The notes beneath the pieces were generated by a model that did not search any database, had not been told where the DNA came from, and worked only from the letters and a program-made list of their open reading frames with translations. A stretch of DNA of 64,000 bases from Pseudonocardia endophytica (GTDB lineage: Bacteria; Actinomycetota; Actinomycetes; Mycobacteriales; Pseudonocardiaceae): NCBI RefSeq assembly GCF_004339565.1, contig NZ_SMFZ01000002.1:2294001-2358000 (forward strand). The letters run 5' to 3'. The translations under genes and the position numbers were made by a program. Below are positions 24,199-33,374 of this stretch, piece by piece (the first letter of the stretch is position 1; the number at the start of each line of letters is the position of its first letter).

Positions 24199-26442
24199 TC
24201 AGGCCGACATCTCGGGAACGCTGACGCGGACGACGCCGCCGTCGACGAGCGCGTCCACGGCCGCCGCGCCGTACCCCAGCCCGGTGAGCACCTCGTGGCT
24301 GTGCTCTCCGAGGTCGGGCACGGTCTCGTCGGGAACCCGTCCGAGGTTCCAGAAGCCGCCGACCAGGTCGATGGCGCCGTAGCCGCGGGTGCGCAGGCGC
24401 CTGCTGAGGCCGAGCTCGCGGTGCATGGGGGAGTCCATGAACGCGTCCAGCTGGTCGAGCGCGACGGCGGTGGCGGTGACGCCCGCGGTGCTCAGATCGT
24501 CCAGTGTGGTCAGGAGCGTCCGGTCGCGAAGTGCCTCGGCGGGCCGGTCACCGAACCGCGCGCGGAACGCCGCGGCCTCCGCGTCGTCCGCGGCGTCGAC
24601 CAGCACCCAGCCGTCGGTGAGCCGGTAGAGCCGGTGCGCGTCGTCGACGCCGGTCTGGTCCGCGGACAGGACCGCGTGCGGTGTGATCGCGTGGTCGGGC
24701 AGCGTGACGGTCACTTCGGACGCGGCGCTGATCCCGACGGCGAGCAGCGACGTCCCGGCCTCGCCCGCCTCGCCGGTCGTCTCCCGCAGGTACAGGCCCA
24801 GCAGCGCGCCGAGGCACCCGGCGAGACCGGCCTGGACGTCGAACACGGAGTTGCGCAGCCAGACCGGCGTCCTGCCCTCACCGGCGTTCGCGTGCTCCCA
24901 GCCGGTCATGGCCTGTGCGGTCGGGTCGTAGCCGGGGAAGCCGGCCATCGGCCCGCGCGGCCCGTACGCGCTGACGTGGCTGAACACGATGTCGGGGTTG
25001 ACCGCCCGCAGACCGGGCCCGTCCAGGCCGAGCCGGGCAGCGGCGGAGAGCCGCATGTTGTGCAGCACGGCGTCCGCGGACCGGACGAGCCGCTGCAACG
25101 CCTCCCGCGCCTGGGGTGCCTTGAGGTCCATGGACAGCGACCGCTTCCCGCGGTGACACCCGGCGAACTGGGTGAGCCCGCGCCCGCGGTCGCCGCCGAT
25201 CGGCTCGACCTTCACGACGTCCGCGCCGAGGTCGCCGAGGCACTGCGCGCCGAACGGCCCGGCCACGACGGACCCGAAGTCCAACACCCGCATCCCGGCC
25301 AGAGGCAGGGCGTCGCCGTCGGTCGTCACGGCGCCGGTGGCGCGCGCCGGCCACCCGTCGCACACCGCGTCCACGGTGGTCGATCCGAGCACCGGGGCCG
25401 CGACGGCCGGTGGGCCGGGCGGCGTGGTCGCCACCGGCGGTCCTGCCTGCAGCGCGGGCCCGACGGCTGGGTCGTCGACCTCGACGACGTAGTCGTTCGC
25501 GAGCGTCTGCTCGTCGGTGAAGCACTCGCCGAGCTCGCGCACGACGATGCACGGCACGTCCGCGTCGCTGAGCACAGCGAGCCACTCGTCGCTGGTGCGC
25601 GACCGGAACACGGTGTCCCATGTGGACCAGTTCTCCGGTGTCACGCCGACCTCGGACAGCTCGACGAGGTCGGACAGTGCGAGCGACTCCAGCACCGGCG
25701 GCGACTCGATCCATCCGCCGACGGCGCCGGCGAGCTGGACGAACCGGCCGTCCGCGCAGCCGAAGATGGACAGCGCCGCGTCCGGCCAGATCTTCGGCAG
25801 CGTGTGGCCGGTCAGACCGGTCGGCAGGCGCTCCCAGCGTTGCCAGTACAACGCTGCGGGGGCCAGCCCGCCCTGGAACACGCTGGTGGACACGGGGAGC
25901 ACCACGCCGTGGCGGGCCCGCTGGACGAGCCGTGCGACGACGCCGGCCGCGAGCAGGTAGGCGGCGCACCAGCTGGGGAACGGCAGGCGGACGTGGACCG
26001 GGCCGTCGCGCAGGCCCTGTTGTTCGTCCATGAAGCCCTGGGCGGCCTGGACCATGGCGTCGGACGCGGCGACGTCGGCCAGCGGGTGCCCGGCCGGGTA
26101 GCTCGGCACGGTCGCGACGACCACCCCGGGCGCCGTCGTGGCGAGGGTGTCCGCGTCCAGTCCCAGCGAGCGGGCACGGGCGGCGGGGAGGTCGTGCACG
26201 AGCACGTCGGCGCGTTCCAGAAGGCGGTGCACATCCGACGACCCCGGGGCGAGCGCGATCGAGCGCTTGCCGCGGTTCCACGTCGCGAACCCGGCGGCAC
26301 AGCGCGTCCGGGCCGGGTCACCGGCCGGCGGCTCGACCTTCACGACGTCCGCGCCCGCGTCGACGAGCAGGCGGGTCGCGAACGGGCCGGCGAGGCCGGT
26401 CGTCAGGTCGACGACGCGCACGCCGTCCACGGGAGCCGTCAC
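24199..26442 (-). CDS. tandem class III CoA-transferase (CaiB/BaiF), two-domain
   Basis: 747 residues containing two CaiB units. Unit 1 starts VDGVRVVDLTTGLAGPFATR with ADVVKVEPP and NRGKRSIAL. Unit 2 starts near residue 370 with GMRVLDFGSVVAGPFGAQ, ADVVKVEPIGGD and HRGKRSLSM. Each unit normally has a catalytic Asp after a V-D-V-S-L stretch, but here the equivalent places read VLPVSTSVFQGG and LLAVGISAASEV, so I cannot identify the Asp in either half. Relatives move CoA between acids. GTG start overlaps the upstream ligase stop (GTGA), so ligase and transferase are coupled. Confidence 0.87.
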   Translation of the reverse strand: MTAPVDGVRVVDLTTGLAGPFATRLLVDAGADVVKVEPPAGDPARTRCAAGFATWNRGKRSIALAPGSSDVHRLLERADVLVHDLPAARARSLGLDADTLATTAPGVVVATVPSYPAGHPLADVAASDAMVQAAQGFMDEQQGLRDGPVHVRLPFPSWCAAYLLAAGVVARLVQRARHGVVLPVSTSVFQGGLAPAALYWQRWERLPTGLTGHTLPKIWPDAALSIFGCADGRFVQLAGAVGGWIESPPVLESLALSDLVELSEVGVTPENWSTWDTVFRSRTSDEWLAVLSDADVPCIVVRELGECFTDEQTLANDYVVEVDDPAVGPALQAGPPVATTPPGPPAVAAPVLGSTTVDAVCDGWPARATGAVTTDGDALPLAGMRVLDFGSVVAGPFGAQCLGDLGADVVKVEPIGGDRGRGLTQFAGCHRGKRSLSMDLKAPQAREALQRLVRSADAVLHNMRLSAAARLGLDGPGLRAVNPDIVFSHVSAYGPRGPMAGFPGYDPTAQAMTGWEHANAGEGRTPVWLRNSVFDVQAGLAGCLGALLGLYLRETTGEAGEAGTSLLAVGISAASEVTVTLPDHAITPHAVLSADQTGVDDAHRLYRLTDGWVLVDAADDAEAAAFRARFGDRPAEALRDRTLLTTLDDLSTAGVTATAVALDQLDAFMDSPMHRELGLSRRLRTRGYGAIDLVGGFWNLGRVPDETVPDLGEHSHEVLTGLGYGAAAVDALVDGGVVRVSVPEMSA

Positions 26443-28070
26443 GAGGACCGTCCGGCGAGCGGGGCCATCGTGTTCCGGGCCCATTCGTAGTCGACCTTGC
26501 CGTTGTCGTGCCTGCGGATCGCCGGGACGTAGGCGACCGCCTTCGGCAGCTTGTAGCCGGCCAGCCGGTCGTCGCAGCGTTCCCGGATCTGGTCGCGGTC
26601 CAGCTCGGCGCCGGTCGCGACGAGCAGCGCGACCACCTCGGACCCCCACCGCTCGCTCGGCCGGCCGAACACGAGCGCGTCGTCGATCTCGGGCAGGCCG
26701 CGCAGCACGTTCTCGACCTCCTCGCCGTAGATCTTCTCGCCGCCGGAGTTGATGACGGTCGCCTCCCGGCCGAGGAAGCGGATCTCGCCGTCCGGATCGA
26801 CGGCCGCGCGGTCGCCGGACACCGAGACCCGCCTGCCCTCGACGACGCGGAACGTCGCCTCCGTGCGCTCCCGGTCGTTCAGGTAGCCGCGCGGGAGGTC
26901 ACCGGAGTTGGACAGCCAACCGACACCCGGGTTGTCCGCGGACAGCAGCGACGCGTGGTCGTCGCTGACCACGTACGTGGTGGGCCCGGCGCGGAACTGG
27001 GTCTGGCTGCTGCTGGTCTGCACGGCCTGCGGACCGGTCTCCGAGGAACCGAGCGCGTTGACGAGCTTCAGCGTCGGGAAGTACTGCTCCAGCTCGGTCC
27101 AGGCGTCCGGGGACAGGGCCGCCCCGCTGGAGAACACGTACGTCAGCGACGACGGCGGCTCGGCCCCCGCGCGCAGCGCCCGTAGCAGCGGCTGGGCGAA
27201 CGGGTCACCCACGATCGCCATCCAGGCCACCTGCTCGTCGCGGGCCAGAGCGAGCGCGCGGTCGGCGTCGAACGTCGCGTCCTCGCCGAGCACGAGCGTT
27301 CCGCCGCGTGACCACGCGCCGTAGGAGAACCAGGCGGCGGCGCCGTGCATGAGAGGTGGTGCCGGGAACGCCCGCAGCCAGGCGCGGCGCGGCGCCGCGT
27401 CCCGCGCTTCGTCCAACGAGGACACCGTGATCCCGGTCGGTCTCCCGGCGAGCTCGCGCAGCCGCCAGATCACGCCCTTCGGCATGCCGGTCGTGCCGCC
27501 GGTGTAGAGCACGTGCACGTCGTCCGGGGACGGCGCGACGGGCTCGTCGGGCGGCGTCGCGCCGGCGAGAGCGTCCTCATAGGACAGCGATCCGACGATC
27601 GGGTCCACACCGGATCCGTCGTCCACCTCGACCAGCACCGGGTCGAGATCGGGTACGAGTGCGAGCGCCTCCGCGAGCACCGGCCCGAACCCGCGGTGGT
27701 GGATCATCGCCGACGGCCGGGCGTCGCCGAGCAGGTGCGCCAGCTCCTCGGCCCGGTAGCGGTGGTTGACGTTGAACGGTGCGCACCGGGCGCGGTAGCT
27801 GCCGATGCTGCCCTCGAGGTACTCGGGGCTGTTGCGCAGGAGAAGGCCCACCAGGTCGTTCGGTGACCGCCACTCCTCGGTGACACCGGGCCGCGCCCCG
27901 AACCCCTGTGCGGTGAGGAACCAGCCCAGCCGGGTCGTCCGGTCCCGGACCTGCGCCCAGGTGAGCCTGCGACTGCCCTGGACGATGCACTCTCGCTCGG
28001 CGACGGCGTCGGCGACGGCGTCCCAGAGCTGCAGCAGCCCGAACGGTCTGTCCTCGGTGGACGGGGTCAT
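26439..28070 (-). CDS. acyl-CoA synthetase (FadD19-like)
   Basis: 543 residues. The phosphate loop VLYTGGTTGMPKGVIWR, the FSSGAALSP segment, ALGSSETGPQ and the C-terminal NGKVDYEWAR match the FadD branch found in mycobacterial and rhodococcal steroid side-chain breakdown (FadD19 and relatives). A role in activating a branched or polycyclic acid is an inference from this resemblance. It sits between two P450 genes and is coupled to the tandem CoA-transferase, consistent with oxidation of a terminal carbon to an acid followed by thioester formation. Confidence 0.88.
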   Translation of the reverse strand: MTPSTEDRPFGLLQLWDAVADAVAERECIVQGSRRLTWAQVRDRTTRLGWFLTAQGFGARPGVTEEWRSPNDLVGLLLRNSPEYLEGSIGSYRARCAPFNVNHRYRAEELAHLLGDARPSAMIHHRGFGPVLAEALALVPDLDPVLVEVDDGSGVDPIVGSLSYEDALAGATPPDEPVAPSPDDVHVLYTGGTTGMPKGVIWRLRELAGRPTGITVSSLDEARDAAPRRAWLRAFPAPPLMHGAAAWFSYGAWSRGGTLVLGEDATFDADRALALARDEQVAWMAIVGDPFAQPLLRALRAGAEPPSSLTYVFSSGAALSPDAWTELEQYFPTLKLVNALGSSETGPQAVQTSSSQTQFRAGPTTYVVSDDHASLLSADNPGVGWLSNSGDLPRGYLNDRERTEATFRVVEGRRVSVSGDRAAVDPDGEIRFLGREATVINSGGEKIYGEEVENVLRGLPEIDDALVFGRPSERWGSEVVALLVATGAELDRDQIRERCDDRLAGYKLPKAVAYVPAIRRHDNGKVDYEWARNTMAPLAGRSS

Positions 28071-28098
28071 CGGTTCCTCTCCGCGCGGGGGATCGGGG

Positions 28099-29328
28099 TC
28101 AGTTCGCGGGCTGCGGCTCGAACTCGATCCGCACGTCCTGGATCGCCCAGGTCAGCCCGATGACGTCGTGCGGGGTGCAGCCGTCCTGCAGCCGGAACGA
28201 CGGGATCCGCTTGCGCAGCTCCTCGAACGCCACGCGCAGCTCCAGGCGGGCGAGGTGTATGCCGACGCAGCGGTGCGCGCCGAGGCTGAAGCTCAGGTGC
28301 GGCTTGGCCTCGCGGTCGAAGCGGACGTCGTCCGGTTCCGGGAAGTACTTCGGATCCCGGTTCGCCGCGGCCAGCGGGCAGAACACCCGCTCGCCCTCGG
28401 GCAGCTCGAGGTCGCCGACCGTCGCCGTCGCGCGGGCGACGTTGCGCGTCGGCATGGCGGGCGAGGTCCAGCGGACCAGCTCCTCGATCGCCGGCTCCAG
28501 CGCCTCGGGCGTCGCGAACATGGCGTCCCACTTGTCCTGGTGGGTCGCCAGGTAGGCCATGCTCTGCCCGATCACGCTCTGCACCGTGTCCAGGCCGGCC
28601 ATCAGCAGCAGCACGAACAGGTCGGAGAGGTCGCTGTCCGGGATCGGCTTCCCGTCGATCTCGGCGTTCACGATCGACGTCGTGATGTCGTCGCGGGGAT
28701 TCGCGCGGCGGTCCTCGACGATCGCCTGGATGTAGGCGCGAGACTCCTCGCTGGCCTTCATCCGGGCGGCGAGGGTCTCCTCCTCGGTGCCGCCCGGGAC
28801 GCCGTGCAGGAACGTCTCGACCCACTCGTTCATCGTCTCGGCGTCCTCGACCGGCCAGCCCATCACCGACAGGAAGATGGTGCCCGGCAACGGGAACGCG
28901 AACTGCGGCACGACGTCGCACTTCCCGGTGCCGACGAACGTGTCGATCAGTCCGCTGGAGACCTCGCGGACCTGGTCCTCCATCGCGCGCACCCGCTCCG
29001 GGGAGAACAGCGGGTCGAGGATCTTGCGGTACTGACCGTGGACCGGGCCGTCGAGCTCGATCGGGATCTGGGCCTTCTGCCCGAACGCGACCTTGCCGTC
29101 CGGGATGTTCGGGAAGCTGACGAACCCGCGGTTGTTGCGCCGCAGCACGCTCGAGATGTCGTCGTACGTCGTCGCGAGCCAGAAGCCACCCTCCTCGGAG
29201 AACGAGAGCGGGCACGTCGAGCGGCGCTCGGCGAGCTCGTCGAGCTGCTCCTGGATCGTTCCGCTCGGGTAGACCGCGTAGTTCCAGCGCCGTTCGGCCT
29301 TGATCTCGTCGAGAGTCTTGTCGGTCAT
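28099..29328 (-). CDS. cytochrome P450
   Basis: 409 residues. Heme loop FSLGAHRCVGIHLARLEL with Cys354, I-helix LLMAGLDTVQ (AGxDT), K-helix EELVRW. It is clearly different from the P450 at 22953, so the two probably act at different steps. It is transcribed after the SDR at 29369 (40-base gap) and before the FadD gene, an order that suggests alcohol oxidation, hydroxylation and activation of the same compound. No ferredoxin gene is adjacent. Confidence 0.95.
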   Translation of the reverse strand: MTDKTLDEIKAERRWNYAVYPSGTIQEQLDELAERRSTCPLSFSEEGGFWLATTYDDISSVLRRNNRGFVSFPNIPDGKVAFGQKAQIPIELDGPVHGQYRKILDPLFSPERVRAMEDQVREVSSGLIDTFVGTGKCDVVPQFAFPLPGTIFLSVMGWPVEDAETMNEWVETFLHGVPGGTEEETLAARMKASEESRAYIQAIVEDRRANPRDDITTSIVNAEIDGKPIPDSDLSDLFVLLLMAGLDTVQSVIGQSMAYLATHQDKWDAMFATPEALEPAIEELVRWTSPAMPTRNVARATATVGDLELPEGERVFCPLAAANRDPKYFPEPDDVRFDREAKPHLSFSLGAHRCVGIHLARLELRVAFEELRKRIPSFRLQDGCTPHDVIGLTWAIQDVRIEFEPQPAN

Positions 29329-29368
29329 GGCAGGCGTCCTTCTCGGGCGGTGGTGGGGTGGACGGCGC

Positions 29369-30256
29369 TCAGCCGTTGAAGTCGCCCTGGCGGGCGTTGT
29401 CGTTGAGGTTCTCCCGCCAGTTGTCGCCGAACGGGATCGCGACCGTCGCGAGCGTGCCGCCGTCGGTCGTGGGCAGGCTGACGCCGGACATGTACATCGA
29501 CTCGTCGGAGGCGAGGAACAGGGCCGGGTAGGCGTTGTCCAGGATCCGGGGCGCGCGCGGGAGCTTGAGCGGGATCGGGGAGTGCTCCGGTACCCAGGTG
29601 CCGCCCATCTCCTCGTGCGACTTCTCGAGCACCGGCGCGTCGGCGGGGAGGATGAAGTTCGCGGACCCGCCGTGGGTCGGGCAGATCGCGTTGATCCGGA
29701 TCCCGTAGCGGCCGATCTCCCAGGCCGCGCAGATCCGGACCATCGCGTTGATGCCGCCCTTGGCGGCGCCGTACTGCGGGAAGCCGGGGTAGCCGACCAT
29801 CGACGCGGCCGACGACGTGCAGATGATCGAGCCGCCTGCCGGGCCGTCCGGGTTCTGCTTCATGGCCCGCACCGCGTGCTTGACCGCGAAGAACACGCCC
29901 TTGAGGACGACGTCGTTCGTCTCGTCCCACTCGGCCTCGGAGATGTCCTCGAACGGGGTGAGCCCGAAGTCCTTCGCCGGGATGCCGGCATTGGCGAACA
30001 TGACGTCGAGCCGCCCGTAGGTGTCGACCGCGGTGCGGACCGCGTTCTCGACCTCGGCCTCGACGGTGACGTCCGTCTTCACGGCGACCGCCTCGTTGCC
30101 GTCGGCGAGGATCTGCTCGACGGTCTCCTTCGCCCGGCCCTCCGAGATGTCGGTGACGACGACCTTCGCGCCCTCACGGGCGAACAGTCGGGACGACACC
30201 CGGCCGAGACCGGAACCGGCGCCGGTGACGACCGCGACCTTGCCTGCCAAACGCAT
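29369..30256 (-). CDS. SDR family oxidoreductase
   Basis: 295 residues from the ATG with AGGAGGAGCG upstream; the 27 extra codons of the open frame are rejected. Motifs: TGAGSGLGRVSS, NAGI, catalytic Ser in CTSSAAS, YGAAKGG. It is longer than usual before the C-terminal SGVSLPTTDGG because of an insert (about residues 200-250, with EEMGGTWVPEHSPIPLKLP) that probably shapes the substrate pocket. It is the first gene of a unit continuing through the P450, FadD, tandem CoA-transferase, P450 and MFS genes, and it follows the perfect palindrome at 30349. Confidence 0.9.
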   Translation of the reverse strand: MRLAGKVAVVTGAGSGLGRVSSRLFAREGAKVVVTDISEGRAKETVEQILADGNEAVAVKTDVTVEAEVENAVRTAVDTYGRLDVMFANAGIPAKDFGLTPFEDISEAEWDETNDVVLKGVFFAVKHAVRAMKQNPDGPAGGSIICTSSAASMVGYPGFPQYGAAKGGINAMVRICAAWEIGRYGIRINAICPTHGGSANFILPADAPVLEKSHEEMGGTWVPEHSPIPLKLPRAPRILDNAYPALFLASDESMYMSGVSLPTTDGGTLATVAIPFGDNWRENLNDNARQGDFNG

Positions 30257-30348
30257 GCCTCGCTCCTCCTGTGCAGCTGGTTGCGCCCCGACCCGGGGAC
30301 CGCGGACGTGCCTGCGGTCACACTCCGGCAGTCTCACATATCAACTAT

Positions 30349-30362
30349 ATCCTTGCAAGGAT
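30349..30362. promoter_or_regulatory. perfect 14-base palindrome, operator candidate (site B)
   Basis: ATCCTTGCAAGGAT is perfectly self-complementary and lies in an AT island about 95 bases upstream of the SDR that heads the P450/FadD unit. The outer bases (TAT on the left, TACAT on the right) keep the AT-rich character of the other sites. It is the clearest member of the shared operator family. Confidence 0.6.
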
Positions 30363-30405
30363 TACATACATCGGGATCGCCTCGGTGGCCCTCGGTCGAT
30401 CCCGC

Positions 30406-30705
30406 TCAGTCCGAGGAGGGGAGCCGCTTCGCCGCCTTGAGATCCAGCTCCGCCTCACCGATCCGCAGCCGGCCCGCGCCGGCCTTGGTGCACAACAGCT
30501 CCATACCGGAGTCCGGGTGCACGTAGCGCTTGCCGACCTCGGATCCCGGGCCGTCCTCGCCGATCGCGGTCGTCGTCTCGGCCGGTAGCGGCGCCATCGG
30601 TGCGTGCCCGCACGTCAGGTCGACGTCGTCGGACGGCGCACGCACCACGATCACCTCGGTCGCGCACGCGGTGCTGCCCAGCCTCGTCCCCGTGGACGGC
30701 TTCAT
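30406..30705 (-). CDS. small conserved-looking protein of unknown function
   Basis: 99 residues from an ATG with GGGAGAGG upstream. Visible features: STACATEVIVVRAP, then LTCGHAPM with a Cys-Gly-His, ELLCTKAGAGRL, and a charged C-terminus (AKRLPSSD). There is no signal peptide or membrane segment. The spaced Cys/His residues could bind a metal, but there are too few for a normal zinc finger. It is 22 bases after the aldehyde dehydrogenase and last in that operon. From memory, similar small proteins occur next to CoA and aldehyde catabolic genes in actinobacteria; I do not recognise a named family. Confidence 0.75.
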   Translation of the reverse strand: MKPSTGTRLGSTACATEVIVVRAPSDDVDLTCGHAPMAPLPAETTTAIGEDGPGSEVGKRYVHPDSGMELLCTKAGAGRLRIGEAELDLKAAKRLPSSD

Positions 30706-30727
30706 CGCCTCTCCCGTTCCTCCTGCG

Positions 30728-32188
30728 TCACAGCAGGATCTGCACCGTCTTGTGGTCGACGAACTCCAGCACACCGCCGAGCCCGCCCTGCTTGCCGTAG
30801 CCGCTCTGCCGACGCCCGCCGAACCCGATGTGCGGACCGGCCGGAGCGGCGCCGCCGTTCACGCCGACGTTGCCGGTGTCCAGCGCGGCCGCGACGCGGT
30901 GGGCGCGCGCGAGATCGGAGGTGAACACGTAGCCGGCCAGCCCGTAGTCGGTGTCGTTGGCGATCGCGACGGCCTCGTCCTCGTCGTCGAACGTCTGGAT
31001 GCCGACGACCGGGCCGAACACCTCGTCGCGGGCGAGCTCGCCGGTGTTGTCGGGCAGCGCCACGACGGTCGGCTCGACGAACCATCCGCCCTCCAGCTCG
31101 CCGGTGCCCCGGCCGCCGCCCGCGAGCACGGTGCCTCCGTACGTCTGCGCGCGGTGCACCATCCCCAGGACCCGGTCGAGCGAGGTGCGGTCGATCACCG
31201 GCCCCATCGTGACGCCGTCGCCGAAGGGGTCACCGACGCGGACGGTCCCGAGTGCGGACGTCAGGCGTTCGACGAACCGGTCGCGGATCGAGGTGTGCAC
31301 GAGGAGCCGTGAGCCGAGCGTGCACACCTGCCCCGCGTTGGCGGTGAGCCCGAGCGCGGCCGTGACGGCGCGGTCGAGGTCGGCGTCGTCGAACACGATG
31401 CTCGCCGATTTCCCGCCCAGCTCCAGCACGCACGGTGTGAGCCGCTGGGCGGCTGCGGCCGCGATGCGACGACCGGTCGCCGGGCTTCCGGTGAACGTGA
31501 TCTTGGAGATGTCCGGGTGGGTGATCAGGGCCTGCGACGCATCGACTCCTGCCGTGACGACGTTGAGCACGCCGGGCGGCAGACCGGCCTCGAGCGCGAG
31601 CTCGGTGGCGCGGATCGCCCCGAACGGCGCCAGCTCGGACGGCTTGGCCACCACCGTGCAGCCGGCCGCGAGCGGCGCCCCGATGGTCATCCCGTACGCG
31701 CCGGTCGAACCGTTCCACGTGGCGAGCGCCGCGACGACGCCGACCGGTTCCACGGCCGTGTACTCCAGCACACCTCGCCGGGACAGCGGAGAGGTCTCCC
31801 CGGTCAGACGGTCGGCCCAGCCGGCCGCCTCCTCGACCCAGTCCGCGCCCCACTGCACCGCGTACGGCGTGTACGCCCGTGGACCGCCCATTTCCAACGA
31901 CGCGATCGTGGCCAGCTCGTCGACGTGCTCCCGGATCAGCTCGGCGAACCGGACCAGCACGCGCCGCCGGTCGACCGGGCTCCACCGGCGCCAGCCGGGA
32001 AGCGCGGCCCGGGCCGCCGCGACGGCGCGGTCGATCTCCTCCGGACCGGCCATCGGGACGGTCGCCTGTACCTCTCCCGTTGCCGGGTTGACGTGCTCGT
32101 AGGTGCCGCCGGACGCCGAGTCCAGGTGCGCGTCGCCGACCAGCAGGCGGGTCGGGAGGACCGAGGCTCGGTCCGTCGTGGTGGTCAT
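30728..32188 (-). CDS. aldehyde dehydrogenase (NAD(P)+)
   Basis: 486 residues from the ATG with AGGAG seven bases upstream. The catalytic Cys289 lies in NAGQVCTLGSRLLVH and the general base Glu256 in VLELGGKSASIVF. The NAD site includes FTGSPATGRRIAAAA. This is the full-length ALDH superfamily enzyme that oxidises an aldehyde to an acid. It lies between a thiolase-like/DUF35 pair and the small protein; an aldehyde released by a retro-aldol cut would be a natural substrate, though this is inference. Confidence 0.95.
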   Translation of the reverse strand: MTTTTDRASVLPTRLLVGDAHLDSASGGTYEHVNPATGEVQATVPMAGPEEIDRAVAAARAALPGWRRWSPVDRRRVLVRFAELIREHVDELATIASLEMGGPRAYTPYAVQWGADWVEEAAGWADRLTGETSPLSRRGVLEYTAVEPVGVVAALATWNGSTGAYGMTIGAPLAAGCTVVAKPSELAPFGAIRATELALEAGLPPGVLNVVTAGVDASQALITHPDISKITFTGSPATGRRIAAAAAQRLTPCVLELGGKSASIVFDDADLDRAVTAALGLTANAGQVCTLGSRLLVHTSIRDRFVERLTSALGTVRVGDPFGDGVTMGPVIDRTSLDRVLGMVHRAQTYGGTVLAGGGRGTGELEGGWFVEPTVVALPDNTGELARDEVFGPVVGIQTFDDEDEAVAIANDTDYGLAGYVFTSDLARAHRVAAALDTGNVGVNGGAAPAGPHIGFGGRRQSGYGKQGGLGGVLEFVDHKTVQILL

Positions 32189-32210
32189 GGATGAGCTCCT
32201 GTTCCGGGTG

Positions 32211-33374
32211 CTACGCGGGCGGGTCGGTGGAGAACAGCGCGACGCTGCTGAGCTCGGAGATGGGGCCGCCTGCGACCAGGCAGACGCGGGCGTCGGGGAC
32301 CGGGTTCCAGGACTCGCCGCGCAGCTGCCGGACGGCTTCGACGGCGTTGCCCATGCCGTGCAGGAAGCCCTCGGCGAGATCGCCGCCACTGGTGTTGATC
32401 GGCAGCGTCCCGGCCGGTGCGACGAGGTTGTCGAACGTCAGCACCTCGCCCGCGGTCTCCGGCGTGCAGAAGCCGAGGTCGATCAGCGCCGCAACCGGCG
32501 GGCCGGTGAAGTTGACGTACAGCTGGACGACATCCACATCGGACGGAGTGAGTCCGGTCCGTTCCCAGAGACGACGCACGGGTCCGGCCTGCGACGACGC
32601 GGTGTACGGCTCGTGGTTCTCGTCCAGCTCGCCCCAGCGGGGTCCGAGCGCACCGTAGGCCGCGCCGAGCAGGTGGACCGGCTTGTCGGTGAGGTCGCGC
32701 GCCCGCTCCGCCGAGGTGAAGATGATCGCCGCGGCGGCGTCGTTCTCGCGCGAGGAGTCGAACAGGCGGATCGGCTCGGCGATCAGGCGGGCGGAGTCGT
32801 AGACCTCGTCGGTGAGTACCCGGTCCCGGCCGACGGCGTGCGGGGTCCGGTTCGCGTGGAAGTAGCTGGCCTGCGCGACGGCCTTGAGCGCGCTCGCCGG
32901 GACTCCCTCGGCCTCCAGGAGTCGCTGCGTACGCAGACCCAGCGCCTGTGCGGGGGCGTCGATCCCGTGCGCGCGGTACTGGACGCCGAACACGCCCTGG
33001 CTGACGGCCGAGCTGAGCCGGCCGCTCGTCGACTCGGCGGTCGCCCGGTACACGACGACCGTGTCGGCCTGCCCGGAGAGAATCGCGGCCTCGGCCTGGG
33101 CGATGGCGCCGGCGCTGCCGCCGCCCCCGCCGCCCCAGACCAGGCTGCTCCAGCGCAGCTCCTTCGTGCCGAGCGGGCCGGTCAGCCGGGGCCCGTCCTG
33201 GAGGTCCGCGCCGTAGCTCACGAAGCCGTCGATGTCGGCCGGGTCGATGCCGGCCATCGCCGCGGCCTCGTCGATCGCCATCAGCAGCAGCTTGCGCTCG
33301 GCGTGCGGCGATCGGCCGCGCCTGTAGTACGGCGTCGACCCGAACCCGACGGCCGCCACGGACGTCGCCCTCAT
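32211..33374 (-). CDS. thiolase-like protein, possible Ltp2-type retro-aldolase
   Basis: 387 residues, thiolase fold. The nucleophile Cys site is replaced by a glycine run (SLVWGGGGGGSAGAIA). The segment VVQLYVNFTGPP has Tyr where thiolases have the active-site His/Asn, and NTSGGDLAEGFLHGMGNA stands at the GGGxxxxGHPxG site. Its start overlaps the stop of a DUF35 gene (ATGA). Known precedent: Ltp2, a Cys-less thiolase-like aldolase in cholesterol breakdown, needs a DUF35 partner and uses tyrosines. A similar role is plausible here, but an acyl-transferring function cannot be excluded. Confidence 0.8.
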   Translation of the reverse strand: MRATSVAAVGFGSTPYYRRGRSPHAERKLLLMAIDEAAAMAGIDPADIDGFVSYGADLQDGPRLTGPLGTKELRWSSLVWGGGGGGSAGAIAQAEAAILSGQADTVVVYRATAESTSGRLSSAVSQGVFGVQYRAHGIDAPAQALGLRTQRLLEAEGVPASALKAVAQASYFHANRTPHAVGRDRVLTDEVYDSARLIAEPIRLFDSSRENDAAAAIIFTSAERARDLTDKPVHLLGAAYGALGPRWGELDENHEPYTASSQAGPVRRLWERTGLTPSDVDVVQLYVNFTGPPVAALIDLGFCTPETAGEVLTFDNLVAPAGTLPINTSGGDLAEGFLHGMGNAVEAVRQLRGESWNPVPDARVCLVAGGPISELSSVALFSTDPPA

